From contig CALYMY010000081.1 in the NCBI GenBank assembly GCA_944548615.1, positions 97,311 to 161,310 on the forward strand: a stretch of DNA of 64,000 bases, given 5' to 3'. The translations under genes were made by a program, and so were the position numbers. The notes under the pieces are model-generated. The model saw nothing but the letters and a program-made list of their open reading frames with translations. It was not told the DNA's origin and searched no databases. Shown here one piece after another: positions 9,408 through 23,007 of this stretch (positions within the stretch are counted from its first letter, which is position 1; the number at the start of each line of letters is the position of its first letter). Source of the DNA: Micropterix aruncella. Taxonomy: Eukaryota; Arthropoda; Insecta; Lepidoptera; Micropterigidae.

Positions 9408-9416
9408 GACGAGGGA

Positions 9417-10467
9417 AGCTTCATTTTGAACATAGAAATTGTTATGAAAAAATCACATTTTTCGAAATAAATCGAGATAGAGTAAACCTACCGCGTTGCG
9501 GACTTTGGAGAGATCGACACCCCGCTTAAGCTCTACAAAATGGCATTTTTGAAATTTTGACATTTTGAAAATTTTTATATAGAATTTCATTTTAAACATA
9601 GAAATTATAATGAAAAAATCACATTTTTCGAAAAAGATCGTGATAGAGTAAACCTATAGCGTTACGGCGTTCGGACAGAACGACGGCCTTGGTATTCTCT
9701 TCGAAATGGCATTTTCGAAATTTTGACATTTTGAAATTTTTTATATAAACTTTCATTTTGAACATAGAAATTGTTATGAATAAATGACATTTTTCAAAAA
9801 AGACCGTGATAGAGTAAATTAAACGCGTTACGGTGTTCCGGCAGAACGAAGGCCTTTGAAATCTCTACGAAATGGCATTTTCGAAATTTTGACATTTTGA
9901 AATTTTTTATACAAACTTTCATTTTGAACATAGAAATTGTTATGAATAAATGTCATTTTTCGAAAAAGACCGTGATAGAGTAAATCAAACGCGTTACGGT
10001 GTTCGGACAGAACGAAGGCCTTTGAAAACTCTACGAAATGGCATTTTCGAAATTTTGACATTTTGAAATATTTTATATAAACTTTCATTTTGAACATAGA
10101 AATTGTTATGAAAAAATCACATTTTTCACAAAAGAACGAGATAGAGTAAATAAAACGCGTTACGGTGTTCGGACAGAACGAAGGCCTTTGAAATCTCTAC
10201 GAAATGGCATTTTCGAAATTTTGACATTTTGAAATTTTTTATACAAACTTTCATTTTGGACATAGAAATTGTTATGAATAAATGTCATTTTTCGAAAAAG
10301 ACCGTGATAGAGTAAATCAAACGCGTTACGTTGTTCGGGCAGAACGAAGGCCTTTGAAATCTCTACGAAATGGCATTTTCGAAATTTTGACATTTTGAAA
10401 TTTTTTATATAAACTTTCATTTTGAACATAGAAATTGTTATGAAAAAATCACATTTTTCGAAATAAA
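9417..10467 (+). repeat. 166-bp satellite array, 6 monomers plus 55 bp
   Basis: One interior monomer is missing. The cacaaaagaacgag monomer is followed directly by the one with tgttcggacag and tttggacatag. Confidence 0.97.
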
Positions 10468-10888
10468 TTGGCTCCCGACGTTTGAGGGCTATTTCGCTAA
10501 AAGGCATCAATTATAGTCCTCCCTGTTTATTATTATCTAATAGAGTTTTGCTTTGCGCATCTAACGCTTCTTTTAATTTTCAAATCTGATTAATATTAAC
10601 GGAATTATAGACGATTTAATATCTGTATAGGTATATTGATTTATCGATTTAACGGTTTTGTTTCCATAGTAACGAGCTCGGGCGGTGGCCCGACTCGCAA
10701 TAGAATATTTATCGATTTAACGATTTCTGTTTCTATGGTAACTTCAGCCCTCGTCATACTTGCAAAAGTTTATTTATCGATTTTACGATTTTTGTTTTCA
10801 ATAGTAGCGATCCGAGCCAAGGGAGTTTTAGTATTTTTCCCGCGGCTTCGTTTAATAAATTAAATTTTATATTCTTTATTTTATCATA
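10468..10888 (+). promoter_or_regulatory. Spacer D of unit 3
   Basis: X-box-like sites start at 10660 and 10729. Confidence 0.35.
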
Positions 10889-11028
10889 TACACACAAGCG
10901 AGGTGTCAAAAGATAGGGTTTTAGAACGCTTTTCATTTCATTGCTTCTGCTTTTTATCTCGTCTTCTTCTTCTTCTTTAATTACTTTTCAATACTATTTA
11001 ATCTGTTCTTTTTCATTTTCATTTTCAG

Positions 11029-11175
11029 TGCCTTTGATCAACGAGAAGAGACAATATGGAGACCACAGAAATAGAAGTGCCGTTTCGGAATTTCGAAGAA
11101 ATACCGGAACGAGCCAGAGATATTGCCCGCGAGGCGTTAAACGAATTAAAAGGAGTAAACAACCTACGGAAAGAG
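11029..11175 (+). pseudogene. Candidate first coding exon, long form
   Basis: ATG is at 11056 and the donor at 11176. The coding bases are the same as in unit 3. The unspliced frame ends at 11226. Confidence 0.45.
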
Positions 11176-11187
11176 GTACGTGACAAG

Positions 11188-12377
11188 GACGAGGGAACTC
11201 CTCAACGGTCAACCGTAGAGACGTGAAATTTGGTATAGGCATTCCATTATGACGGCAATTACTAAGTTCCACCATGACATGGCTGCTGCACCCAGGGTTG
11301 GCTCCCGACGAGGGAACTCCTCAACGGTCAACCCTAGAGACGTGAAATTTGTTATAGCCATTCCATTATGATGGCAATTACTAAGTTCCACCATGACATG
11401 GCTGCTGCACCCAGGGTTGGCTCCCGACGAGGGAACTCCTCAACGGTCAACCGTAGAGACGTGAAATTTGGTATAGGCATTCCATTATGATGGCAATTTC
11501 TAAGTTCCACCATGACATCGCTGCTGCACCCAGGGTTGGCTCCCGACGAGGAAACTCCTCAACGGTCAACCGTAGAGACGTGAAATTTGGTATAGGCATT
11601 CCATTATGATGGCAATTTCTAAGTTCCACCATGACATCGCTGCTGCACCCAGGGTTGGCTCCCGACGAGGAAACTCCTCAACGGTCAACCGTAGAGACGT
11701 GAAATTTGGTATAGGCATTCCATTATGATGGCAATTACTAAGTTCCACCATGACATGGCTGCTGCATCCAGGGTTGGCTCCCGACGAGGGAACTCCTCAA
11801 CGGTCAACCGTAGAGACGTGAAATTTGGTATAGGCATTCCATTATGATGGCAATTACTAAGTTCCACCATGACATGGCTGCTGCACCCAGGGTTGGCTCC
11901 CGACGAGGGAACTCCTCAACGGTCAACCGTAGAGACGTGAAATTTGGTATAGGCATTCCATTATGATGGCAATTTCTAAGTTTCACCATGACATGGCTGC
12001 TGCACCCAGGGTTGGCTCCCGACGAGGGAACTCCTCAACGGTCAACCGTAGAGACGTGAAATTTGGTATAGGCATTCCATTATTATGGCAATTTCTAAGT
12101 TCCACCATGACATCGCTGCTGCACCCAGGGTTGGCTCCCGACGAGGAAACTCCTCAACGGTCAACCGTAGAGACGTGAAATTTGGTATAGGCATTCCATT
12201 ATGATGGCAATTACTAAGTTCCACCATGACATGGCTGCTGCACCCAGGGTTGGCTCCCGACGAGGGAACTCCTCAACGGTCAACCGTAGAGACGTGAAAT
12301 TTGGTATAGGCATTCCATTATGATGGCAATTACTAAGTTCCACCATGACATGGCTGCTGCACCCAGGGTTGGCTCCC
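11188..12377 (+). repeat. 119-bp satellite array, 10 monomers
   Basis: The monomer order is the same as in unit 3, including attatgacggc in monomer 1 and the tttcaccatgac monomer. Confidence 0.97.
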
Positions 12378-12386
12378 GACGAGGGA

Positions 12387-13603
12387 AGCTTCATTTTGAA
12401 CATAGAAATTGTTATGAAAAAATCACATTTTTCGAAATAAATCGAGATAGAGTAAACCTACCGCGTTGCGGACTTTGGAGAGATCGACACCCCGCTTAAG
12501 CTCTACAAAATGGCATTTTTGAAATTTTGACATTTTGAAAATTTTTATATAGAATTTCATTTTAAACATAGAAATTATAATGAAAAAATCACATTTTTCG
12601 AAAAAGATCGTGATAGAGTAAACCTATAGCGTTACGGCGTTCGGACAGAACGACGGCCTTGGTATTCTCTTCGAAATGGCATTTTCGAAATTTTGACATT
12701 TTGAAATTTTTTATATAAACTTTCATTTTGAACATAGAAATTGTTATGAATAAATGACATTTTTCAAAAAAGACCGTGATAGAGTAAATTAAACGCGTTA
12801 CGGTGTTCCGGCAGAACGAAGGCCTTTGAAATCTCTACGAAATGGCATTTTCGAAATTTTGACATTTTGAAATTTTTTATACAAACTTTCATTTTGAACA
12901 TAGAAATTGTTATGAATAAATGTCATTTTTCGAAAAAGACCGTGATAGAGTAAATCAAACGCGTTACGGTGTTCGGACAGAACGAAGGCCTTTGAAAACT
13001 CTACGAAATGGCATTTTCGAAATTTTGACATTTTGAAATATTTTATATAAACTTTCATTTTGAACATAGAAATTGTTATGAAAAAATCACATTTTTCACA
13101 AAAGAACGAGATAGAGTAAATAAAACGCGTTACGGTGTTTGGACAGAACGAAGGCCTTTGAAATCTCTACGAAATGGCATTTTCGAAATTTTGACATTTT
13201 GAAATTTTTTATATAAACTTTCATTTTGAACATAGAAATTGTTATGAATAAATGTCATTTTTCGAAAAAGACCGTGATAGAGTAAATAAAACGCGTTACG
13301 GTGTTCGGACAGAACGAAGGCCTTTGAAATCTCTACGAAATGGCATTTTCGAAATTTTGACATTTTGAAATTTTTTATACAAACTTTCATTTTGGACATA
13401 GAAATTGTTATGAATAAATGTCATTTTTCGAAAAAGACCGTGATAGAGTAAATCAAACGCGTTACGTTGTTCGGGCAGAACGAAGGCCTTTGAAATCTCT
13501 ACGAAATGGCATTTTCGAAATTTTGACATTTTGAAATTTTTTATATAAACTTTCATTTTGAACATAGAAATTGTTATGAAAAAATCACATTTTTCGAAAT
13601 AAA
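12387..13603 (+). repeat. 166-bp satellite array, 7 monomers plus 55 bp
   Basis: Standard seven-monomer order, with no TGTA insertion. Confidence 0.97.
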
Positions 13604-14024
13604 TTGGCTCCCGACGTTTGAGGGCTATTTCGCTAAAAGGCATCAATTATAGTCCTCCCTGTTTATTATTATCTAATAGAGTTTTGCTTTGCGCATCTAA
13701 CGCTTCTTTTAATTTTCAAATCTGATTAATATTAACGGAATTATAGACGATTTAATATCTGTATAGGTATATTGATTTATCGATTTAACGGTTTTGTTTC
13801 CATAGTAACGAGCTCGGGCGGTGGCCCGACTCGCAATAGAATATTTATCGATTTAACGATTTCTGTTTCTATGGTAACTTCAGCCCTCGTCATACTTGCA
13901 AAAGTTTATTTATCGATTTTACGATTTTTGTTTTCAATAGTAGCGATCCGAGCCAAGGGAGTTTTAGTATTTTTCCCGCGGCTTCGTTTAATAAATTAAA
14001 TATTATATTCTTTATTTTATCATA
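13604..14024 (+). promoter_or_regulatory. Spacer D of unit 4
   Basis: X-box-like sites start at 13796 and 13865. It carries the taaatattatattc variant, also seen in D of units 11 and 13-19. Confidence 0.35.
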
Positions 14025-14164
14025 TACACACAAGCGAGGTGTCAAAAGATAGGGTTTTAGAACGCTTTTCATTTCATTGCTTCTGCTTTTTATCTCGTCT
14101 TCTTCTTCTTCTTTAATTACTTTTCAATACTATTTAATCTGTGCTTTTTCATTTTCATTTTCAG

Positions 14165-14311
14165 TGCCTTTGATCAACGAGAAGAGACAATATGGAGACC
14201 ACAGAAATAGAAGTGCCGTTTCGGAATTTCGAAGAAATACCGGAACGAGCCAGAGATATTGCCCGCGAGGCGTTAAACGAATTAAAAGGAGTAAACAACC
14301 TACGGAAAGAG
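14165..14311 (+). pseudogene. Candidate first coding exon, long form
   Basis: ATG is at 14192 and the donor at 14312. The unspliced frame ends at 14362. Confidence 0.45.
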
Positions 14312-14323
14312 GTACGTGACAAG

Positions 14324-15989
14324 GACGAGGGAACTCCTCAACGGTCAACCGTAGAGACGTGAAATTTGGTATAGGCATTCCATTATGATGGCAATTACTA
14401 AGTTCCACCATGACATGGCTGCTGCACCCAGGGTTGGCTCCCGACGAGGGAACTCCTCAACGGTCAACCCTAGAGACGTGAAATTTGTTATAGCCATTCC
14501 ATTATGATGGCAATTACTAAGTTCCACCATGACATGGCTGCTGCACCCAGGGTTGGCTCCCGACGAGGGAACTCCTCAACGGTCAACCGTAGAGACGTGA
14601 AATTTGGTATAGGCATTCCATTATGATGGCAATTTCTAAGTTCCACCATGACATCGCTGCTGCACCCAGGGTTGGCTCCCGACGAGGAAACTCCTCAACG
14701 GTCAACCGTAGAGACGTGAAATTTGGTATAGGCATTCCATTATGATGGCAATTTCTAAGTTCCACCATGACATCGCTGCTGCACCCAGGGTTGGCTCCCG
14801 ACGAGGAAACTCCTCAACGGTCAACCGTAGAGACGTGAAATTTGGTATAGGCATTCCATTATGATGGCAATTTCTAAGTTCCACCATGACATCGCTGCTG
14901 CACCCAGGGTTGGCTCCCGACGAGGAAACTCCTCAACGGTCAACCGTAGAGACGTGAAATTTGGTATAGGCATTCCATTATGATGGCAATTACTAAGTTC
15001 CACCATGACATGGCTGCTGCATCCAGGGTTGGCTCCCGACGAGGGAACTCCTCAACGGTCAACCGTAGAGACGTGAAATTTGGTATAGGCATTCCATTAT
15101 GATGGCAATTACTAAGTTCCACCATGACATGGCTGCTGCACCCAGGGTTGGCTCCCGACGAGGGAACTCCTCAACGGTCAACCGTAGAGACGTGAAATTT
15201 GGTATAGGCATTCCATTATGATGGCAATTTCTAAGTTCCACCATGACATCGCTGCTGCACCCAGGGTTGGCTCCCGACGAGGAAACTCCTCAACGGTCAA
15301 CCGTAGAGACGTGAAATTTGGTATAGGCATTCCATTATGATGGCAATTACTAAGTTCCACCATGACATGGCTGCTGCATCCAGGGTTGGCTCCCGACGAG
15401 GGAACTCCTCAACGGTCAACCGTAGAGACGTGAAATTTGGTATAGGCATTCCATTATGATGGCAATTACTAAGTTCCACCATGACATGGCTGCTGCACCC
15501 AGGGTTGGCTCCCGACGAGGGAACTCCTCAACGGTCAACCGTAGAGACGTGAAATTTGGTATAGGCATTCCATTATGATGGCAATTTCTAAGTTCCACCA
15601 TGACATGGCTGCTGCACCCAGGGTTGGCTCCCGACGAGGGAACTCCTCAACGGTCAACCGTAGAGACGTGAAATTTGGTATAGGCATTCCATTATTATGG
15701 CAATTTCTAAGTTCCACCATGACATCGCTGCTGCACCCAGGGTTGGCTCCCGACGAGGAAACTCCTCAACGGTCAACCGTAGAGACGTGAAATTTGGTAT
15801 AGGCATTCCATTATGATGGCAATTACTAAGTTCCACCATGACATGGCTGCTGCACCCAGGGTTGGCTCCCGACGAGGGAACTCCTCAACGGTCAACCGTA
15901 GAGACGTGAAATTTGGTATAGGCATTCCATTATGATGGCAATTACTAAGTTCCACCATGACATGGCTGCTGCACCCAGGGTTGGCTCCC
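14324..15989 (+). repeat. 119-bp satellite array, 14 monomers
   Basis: This is the standard 14-monomer order, with two consecutive copies of the three-monomer (357-bp) pattern in the middle. Confidence 0.97.
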
Positions 15990-15998
15990 GACGAGGGA

Positions 15999-17215
15999 AG
16001 CTTCATTTTGAACATAGAAATTGTTATGAAAAAATCACATTTTTCGAAATAAATCGAGATAGAGTAAACCTACCGCGTTGCGGACTTTGGAGAGATCGAC
16101 ACCCCGCTTAAGCTCTACAAAATGGCATTTTTGAAATTTTGACATTTTGAAAATTTTTATATAGAATTTCATTTTAAACATAGAAATTATAATGAAAAAA
16201 TCACATTTTTCGAAAAAGATCGTGATAGAGTAAACCTATAGCGTTACGGCGTTCGGACAGAACGACGGCCTTGGTATTCTCTTCGAAATGGCATTTTCGA
16301 AATTTTGACATTTTGAAATTTTTTATATAAACTTTCATTTTGAACATAGAAATTGTTATGAATAAATGACATTTTTCAAAAAAGACCGTGATAGAGTAAA
16401 TTAAACGCGTTACGGTGTTCCGGCAGAACGAAGGCCTTTGAAATCTCTACGAAATGGCATTTTCGAAATTTTGACATTTTGAAATTTTTTATACAAACTT
16501 TCATTTTGAACATAGAAATTGTTATGAATAAATGTCATTTTTCGAAAAAGACCGTGATAGAGTAAATCAAACGCGTTACGGTGTTCGGACAGAACGAAGG
16601 CCTTTGAAAACTCTACGAAATGGCATTTTCGAAATTTTGACATTTTGAAATATTTTATATAAACTTTCATTTTGAACATAGAAATTGTTATGAAAAAATC
16701 ACATTTTTCACAAAAGAACGAGATAGAGTAAATAAAACGCGTTACGGTGTTTGGACAGAACGAAGGCCTTTGAAATCTCTACGAAATGGCATTTTCGAAA
16801 TTTTGACATTTTGAAATTTTTTATATAAACTTTCATTTTGAACATAGAAATTGTTATGAATAAATGTCATTTTTCGAAAAAGACCGTGATAGAGTAAATA
16901 AAACGCGTTACGGTGTTCGGACAGAACGAAGGCCTTTGAAATCTCTACGAAATGGCATTTTCGAAATTTTGACATTTTGAAATTTTTTATACAAACTTTC
17001 ATTTTGGACATAGAAATTGTTATGAATAAATGTCATTTTTCGAAAAAGACCGTGATAGAGTAAATCAAACGCGTTACGTTGTTCGGGCAGAACGAAGGCC
17101 TTTGAAATCTCTACGAAATGGCATTTTCGAAATTTTGACATTTTGAAATTTTTTATATAAACTTTCATTTTGAACATAGAAATTGTTATGAAAAAATCAC
17201 ATTTTTCGAAATAAA
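15999..17215 (+). repeat. 166-bp satellite array, 7 monomers plus 55 bp
   Basis: Standard seven-monomer order. Confidence 0.97.
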
Positions 17216-17636
17216 TTGGCTCCCGACGTTTGAGGGCTATTTCGCTAAAAGGCATCAATTATAGTCCTCCCTGTTTATTATTATCTAATAGAGTTTTGCT
17301 TTGCGCATCTAACGCTTCTTTTAATTTTCAAATCTGATTAATATTAACGGAATTATAGACGATTTAATATCTGTATAGGTATATTGATTTATCGATTTAA
17401 CGGTTTTGTTTCCATAGTAACGAGCTCGGGCGGTGGCCCGACTCGCAATAGAATATTTATCGATTTAACGATTTCTGTTTCTATGGTAACTTCAGCCCTC
17501 GTCATACTTGCAAAAGTTTATTTATCGATTTTACGATTTTTGTTTTCAATAGTAGCGATCCGAGCCAAGGGAGTTTTAGTATTTTTCCCGCGGCTTCGTT
17601 TAATAAATTAAATTTTATATTCTTTATTTTATCATA
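17216..17636 (+). promoter_or_regulatory. Spacer D of unit 5
   Basis: X-box-like sites start at 17408 and 17477. Confidence 0.35.
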
Positions 17637-17776
17637 TACACACAAGCGAGGTGTCAAAAGATAGGGTTTTAGAACGCTTTTCATTTCATTGCTTCTGCTT
17701 TTTATCTCGTCTTCTTCTTCTTCTTTAATTACTTTTCAATACTATTTAATCTGTGCTTTTTCATTTTCATTTTCAG

Positions 17777-17923
17777 TGCCTTTGATCAACGAGAAGAGAC
17801 AATATGGAGACCACAGAAATAGAAGTGCCGTTTCGGAATTTCGAAGAAATACCGGAACGAGCCAGAGATATTGCCCGCGAGGCGTTAAACGAATTAAAAG
17901 GAGTAAACAACCTACGGAAAGAG
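17777..17923 (+). pseudogene. Candidate first coding exon, long form
   Basis: ATG is at 17804 and the donor at 17924. The unspliced frame ends at 17974. Confidence 0.45.
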
Positions 17924-17935
17924 GTACGTGACAAG

Positions 17936-19006
17936 GACGAGGGAACTCCTCAACGGTCAACCGTAGAGACGTGAAATTTGGTATAGGCATTCCATTATGA
18001 TGGCAATTACTAAGTTCCACCATGACATGGCTGCTGCACCCAGGGTTGGCTCCCGACGAGGGAACTCCTCAACGGTCAACCCTAGAGACGTGAAATTTGT
18101 TATAGCCATTCCATTATGATGGCAATTACTAAGTTCCACCATGACATGGCTGCTGCACCCAGGGTTGGCTCCCGACGAGGGAACTCCTCAACGGTCAACC
18201 GTAGAGACGTGAAATTTGGTATAGGCATTCCATTATGATGGCAATTTCTAAGTTCCACCATGACATCGCTGCTGCACCCAGGGTTGGCTCCCGACGAGGG
18301 AACTCCTCAACGGTCAACCGTAGAGACGTGAAATTTGGTATAGGCATTCCATTATGATGGCAATTACTAAGTTCCACCATGACATGGCTGCTGCACCCAG
18401 GGTTGGCTCCCGACGAGGGAACTCCTCAACGGTCAACCGTAGAGACGTGAAATTTGGTATAGGCATTCCATTATGATGGCAATTACTAAGTTCCACCATG
18501 ACATGGCTGCTGCACCCAGGGTTGGCTCCCGACGAGGGAACTCCTCAACGGTCAACCGTAGAGACGTGAAATTTGGTATAGGCATTCCATTATGATGGCA
18601 ATTTCTAAGTTCCACCATGACATGGCTGCTGCACCCAGGGTTGGCTCCCGACGAGGGAACTCCTCAACGGTCAACCGTAGAGACGTGAAATTTGGTATAG
18701 GCATTCCATTATTATGGCAATTTCTAAGTTCCACCATGACATCGCTGCTGCACCCAGGGTTGGCTCCCGACGAGGAAACTCCTCAACGGTCAACCGTAGA
18801 GACGTGAAATTTGGTATAGGCATTCCATTATGATGGCAATTACTAAGTTCCACCATGACATGGCTGCTGCACCCAGGGTTGGCTCCCGACGAGGGAACTC
18901 CTCAACGGTCAACCGTAGAGACGTGAAATTTGGTATAGGCATTCCATTATGATGGCAATTACTAAGTTCCACCATGACATGGCTGCTGCACCCAGGGTTG
19001 GCTCCC
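17936..19006 (+). repeat. 119-bp satellite array, 9 monomers
   Basis: The block with gcatccagg monomers is entirely missing. The array edges are normal. Confidence 0.97.
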
Positions 19007-19015
19007 GACGAGGGA

Positions 19016-20731
19016 AGCTTCATTTTGAACATAGAAATTGTTATGAAAAAAATCACATTTTTCGAAATAAATCGAGATAGAGTAAACCTACCGCGTTGCG
19101 GACTTTGGAGAGATCGACACCCCGCTTAAGCTCTACAAAATGGCATTTTTGAAATTTTGACATTTTGAAAATTTTTATATAGAATTTCATTTTAAACATA
19201 GAAATTATAATGAAAAAATCACATTTTTCGAAAAAGATCGTGATAGAGTAAACCTATAGCGTTACGGCGTTCGGACAGAACGACGGCCTTGGTATTCTCT
19301 TCGAAATGGCATTTTCGAAATTTTGACATTTTGAAATTTTTTATATAAACTTTCATTTTGAACATAGAAATTGTTATGAATAAATGACATTTTTCAAAAA
19401 AGACCGTGATAGAGTAAATTAAACGCGTTACGGTGTTCCGGCAGAACGAAGGCCTTTGAAATCTCTACGAAATGGCATTTTCGAAATTTTGACATTTTGA
19501 TATTTTTTATACAAACTTTCATTTTGAACATAGAAATTGTTATGAATAAATGTCATTTTTCGAAAAAGACCGTGATAGAGTAAATCAAACGCGTTACGTT
19601 GTTCGGGCAGAACGAAGGCCTTTGAAATCTCTACGAAATGGCATTTTCGAAATTTTGACATTTTGAAATTTTTTATATAAACTTTCATTTTGAACATTGA
19701 AATTGTTATGAATAAATGACATTTTTCAAAAAAGACCGTGATAGAGTAAATTAAACGCGTTACGGTGTTCCGGCAGAACGAAGGCCTTTGAAATCTCTAC
19801 GAAATGGCATTTTCGAAATTTTGACATTTTGAAATTTTTTATACAAACTTTCATTTTGAACATAGAAATTGTTATGAATAAATGACATTTTTCAAAAAAG
19901 ACCGTGATAGAGTAAATTAAACGCGTTACGGTGTTCCGGCAGAACGAAGGCCTTTGAAATCTCTACGAAATGGCATTTTCGAAATTTTGACATTTTGAAA
20001 TTTTTTATACAAACTTTCATTTTGAACATAGAAATTGTTATGAATAAATGTCATTTTTCGAAAAAGACCGTGATAGAGTAAATCAAACGCGTTACGGTGT
20101 TCGGACAGAACGAAGGCCTTTGAAAACTCTACGAAATGGCATTTTCGAAATTTTGACATTTTGAAATATTTTATATAAACTTTCATTTTGAACATAGAAA
20201 TTGTTATGAAAAAATCACATTTTTCACAAAAGAACGAGATAGAGTAAATAAAACGCGTTACGGTGTTTGGACAGAACGAAGGCCTTTGAAATCTCTACGA
20301 AATGGCATTTTCGAAATTTTGACATTTTGAAATTTTTTATATAAACTTTCATTTTGAACATAGAAATTGTTATGAATAAATGTCATTTTTCGAAAAAGAC
20401 CGTGATAGAGTAAATAAAACGCGTTACGGTGTTCGGACAGAACGAAGGCCTTTGAAATCTCTACGAAATGGCATTTTCGAAATTTTGACATTTTGAAATT
20501 TTTTATACAAACTTTCATTTTGGACATAGAAATTGTTATGAATAAATGTCATTTTTCGAAAAAGACCGTGATAGAGTAAATCAAACGCGTTACGTTGTTC
20601 GGGCAGAACGAAGGCCTTTGAAATCTCTACGAAATGGCATTTTCGAAATTTTGACATTTTGAAATTTTTTATATAAACTTTCATTTTGAACATAGAAATT
20701 GTTATGAAAAAATCACATTTTTCGAAATAAA
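19016..20731 (+). repeat. 166-bp satellite array, 10 monomers plus 55 bp
   Basis: The monomer with aatgacatttttcaaaaaag and cggtgttccggcag occurs three times (starting near 19383, 19714 and 19881), not once, which explains the three extra monomers. Confidence 0.97.
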
Positions 20732-21152
20732 TTGGCTCCCGACGTTTGAGGGCTATTTCGCTAAAAGGCATCAATTATAGTCCTCCCTGTTTATTATTAT
20801 CTAATAGAGTTTTGCTTTGCGCATCTAACGCTTCTTTTAATTTTCAAATCTGATTAATATTAACGGAATTATAGACGATTTAATATCTGTATAGGTATAT
20901 TGATTTATCGATTTAACGGTTTTGTTTCCATAGTAACGAGCTCGGGCGGTGGCCCGACTCGCAATAGAATATTTATCGATTTAACGATTTCTGTTTCTAT
21001 GGTAACTTCAGCCCTCGTCATACTTGCAAAAGTTTATTTATCGATTTTACGATTTTTGTTTTCAATAGTAGCGATCCGAGCCAAGGGAGTTTTAGTATTT
21101 TTCCCGCGGCTTCGTTTAATAAATTAAATTTTATATTCTTTATTTTATCATA
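20732..21152 (+). promoter_or_regulatory. Spacer D of unit 6
   Basis: X-box-like sites start at 20924 and 20993. Confidence 0.35.
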
Positions 21153-21292
21153 TACACACAAGCGAGGTGTCAAAAGATAGGGTTTTAGAACGCTTTTCAT
21201 TTCATTGCTTCTGCTTTTTATCTCGTCTTCTTCTTCTTCTTTAATTACTTTTCAATACTATTTAATCTGTGCTTTTTCATTTTCATTTTCAG

Positions 21293-21439
21293 TGCCTTTG
21301 ATCAACGAGAAGAGACAATATGGAGACCACAGAAATAGAAGTGCCGTTTCGGAATTTCGAAGAAATACCGGAACGAGCCAGAGATATTGCCCGCGAGGCG
21401 TTAAACGAATTAAAAGGAGTAAACAACCTACGGAAAGAG
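21293..21439 (+). pseudogene. Candidate first coding exon, long form
   Basis: ATG is at 21320 and the donor at 21440. The unspliced frame ends at 21490. Confidence 0.45.
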
Positions 21440-21451
21440 GTACGTGACAAG

Positions 21452-22998
21452 GACGAGGGAACTCCTCAACGGTCAACCGTAGAGACGTGAAATTTGGTAT
21501 AGGCATTCCATTATGATGGCAATTACTAAGTTCCACCATGACATGGCTGCTGCACCCAGGGTTGGCTCCCGACGAGGGAACTCCTCAACGGTCAACCCTA
21601 GAGACGTGAAATTTGTTATAGCCATTCCATTATGATGGCAATTACTAAGTTCCACCATGACATGGCTGCTGCACCCAGGGTTGGCTCCCGACGAGGGAAC
21701 TCCTCAACGGTCAACCGTAGAGACGTGAAATTTGGTATAGGCATTCCATTATGATGGCAATTTCTAAGTTCCACCATGACATCGCTGCTGCACCCAGGGT
21801 TGGCTCCCGACGAGGAAACTCCTCAACGGTCAACCGTAGAGACGTGAAATTTGGTATAGGCATTCCATTATGATGGCAATTTCTAAGTTCCACCATGACA
21901 TCGCTGCTGCACCCAGGGTTGGCTCCCGACGAGGAAACTCCTCAACGGTCAACCGTAGAGACGTGAAATTTGGTATAGGCATTCCATTATGATGGCAATT
22001 TCTAAGTTCCACCATGACATCGCTGCTGCACCCAGGGTTGGCTCCCGACGAGGAAACTCCTCAACGGTCAACCGTAGAGACGTGAAATTTGGTATAGGCA
22101 TTCCATTATGATGGCAATTACTAAGTTCCACCATGACATGGCTGCTGCATCCAGGGTTGGCTCCCGACGAGGGAACTCCTCAACGGTCAACCGTAGAGAC
22201 GTGAAATTTGGTATAGGCATTCCATTATGATGGCAATTACTAAGTTCCACCATGACATGGCTGCTGCACCCAGGGTTGGCTCCCGACGAGGGAACTCCTC
22301 AACGGTCAACCGTAGAGACGTGAAATTTGGTATAGGCATTCCATTATGATGGCAATTTCTAAGTTCCACCATGACATCGCTGCTGCACCCAGGGTTGGCT
22401 CCCGACGAGGAAACTCCTCAACGGTCAACCGTAGAGACGTGAAATTTGGTATAGGCATTCCATTATGATGGCAATTACTAAGTTCCACCATGACATGGCT
22501 GCTGCATCCAGGGTTGGCTCCCGACGAGGGAACTCCTCAACGGTCAACCGTAGAGACGTGAAATTTGGTATAGGCATTCCATTATGATGGCAATTACTAA
22601 GTTCCACCATGACATGGCTGCTGCACCCAGGGTTGGCTCCCGACGAGGGAACTCCTCAACGGTCAACCGTAGAGACGTGAAATTTGGTATAGGCATTCCA
22701 TTATTATGGCAATTTCTAAGTTCCACCATGACATCGCTGCTGCACCCAGGGTTGGCTCCCGACGAGGAAACTCCTCAACGGTCAACCGTAGAGACGTGAA
22801 ATTTGGTATAGGCATTCCATTATGATGGCAATTACTAAGTTCCACCATGACATGGCTGCTGCACCCAGGGTTGGCTCCCGACGAGGGAACTCCTCAACGG
22901 TCAACCGTAGAGACGTGAAATTTGGTATAGGCATTCCATTATGATGGCAATTACTAAGTTCCACCATGACATGGCTGCTGCACCCAGGGTTGGCTCCC
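21452..22998 (+). repeat. 119-bp satellite array, 13 monomers
   Basis: It is one monomer short of the 14-monomer order. The tttctaag/catggctg monomer before attattatgg is the one lost. Confidence 0.97.
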
Positions 22999-23007
22999 GA
23001 CGAGGGA

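Larger units (their letters stand above)
7919..10888 (+). repeat. Higher-order unit 3 (10 x 119 bp, 6 x 166 bp)
   Basis: It has the long exon form. Monomer 1 carries attatgacggcaatt, shared with units 4, 9, 15 and 17, and the monomer with tttcaccatgac is shared with units 1, 4, 9 and 11. It has one 166-bp monomer fewer than usual. Confidence 0.95.
10889..14024 (+). repeat. Higher-order unit 4 (10 x 119 bp, 7 x 166 bp)
   Basis: It resembles unit 3 but has the normal seven 166-bp monomers. A private change, ctgttctt in place of ctgtgctt, lies before the splice acceptor. Its D ends with the taaatattatattc variant. Confidence 0.95.
14025..17636 (+). repeat. Higher-order unit 5 (14 x 119 bp, 7 x 166 bp)
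   Basis: A typical 3,612-bp unit, the same length as units 12 and 18. Units 4-5 and 11-12 form similar neighbouring pairs: in each, a taaatatta D precedes a 3,612-bp unit. Confidence 0.95.
17637..21152 (+). repeat. Higher-order unit 6 (9 x 119 bp, 10 x 166 bp)
   Basis: The B array is contracted and the C array expanded, so total length stays ordinary. A private single-A insertion lies near 19045. Confidence 0.95.
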
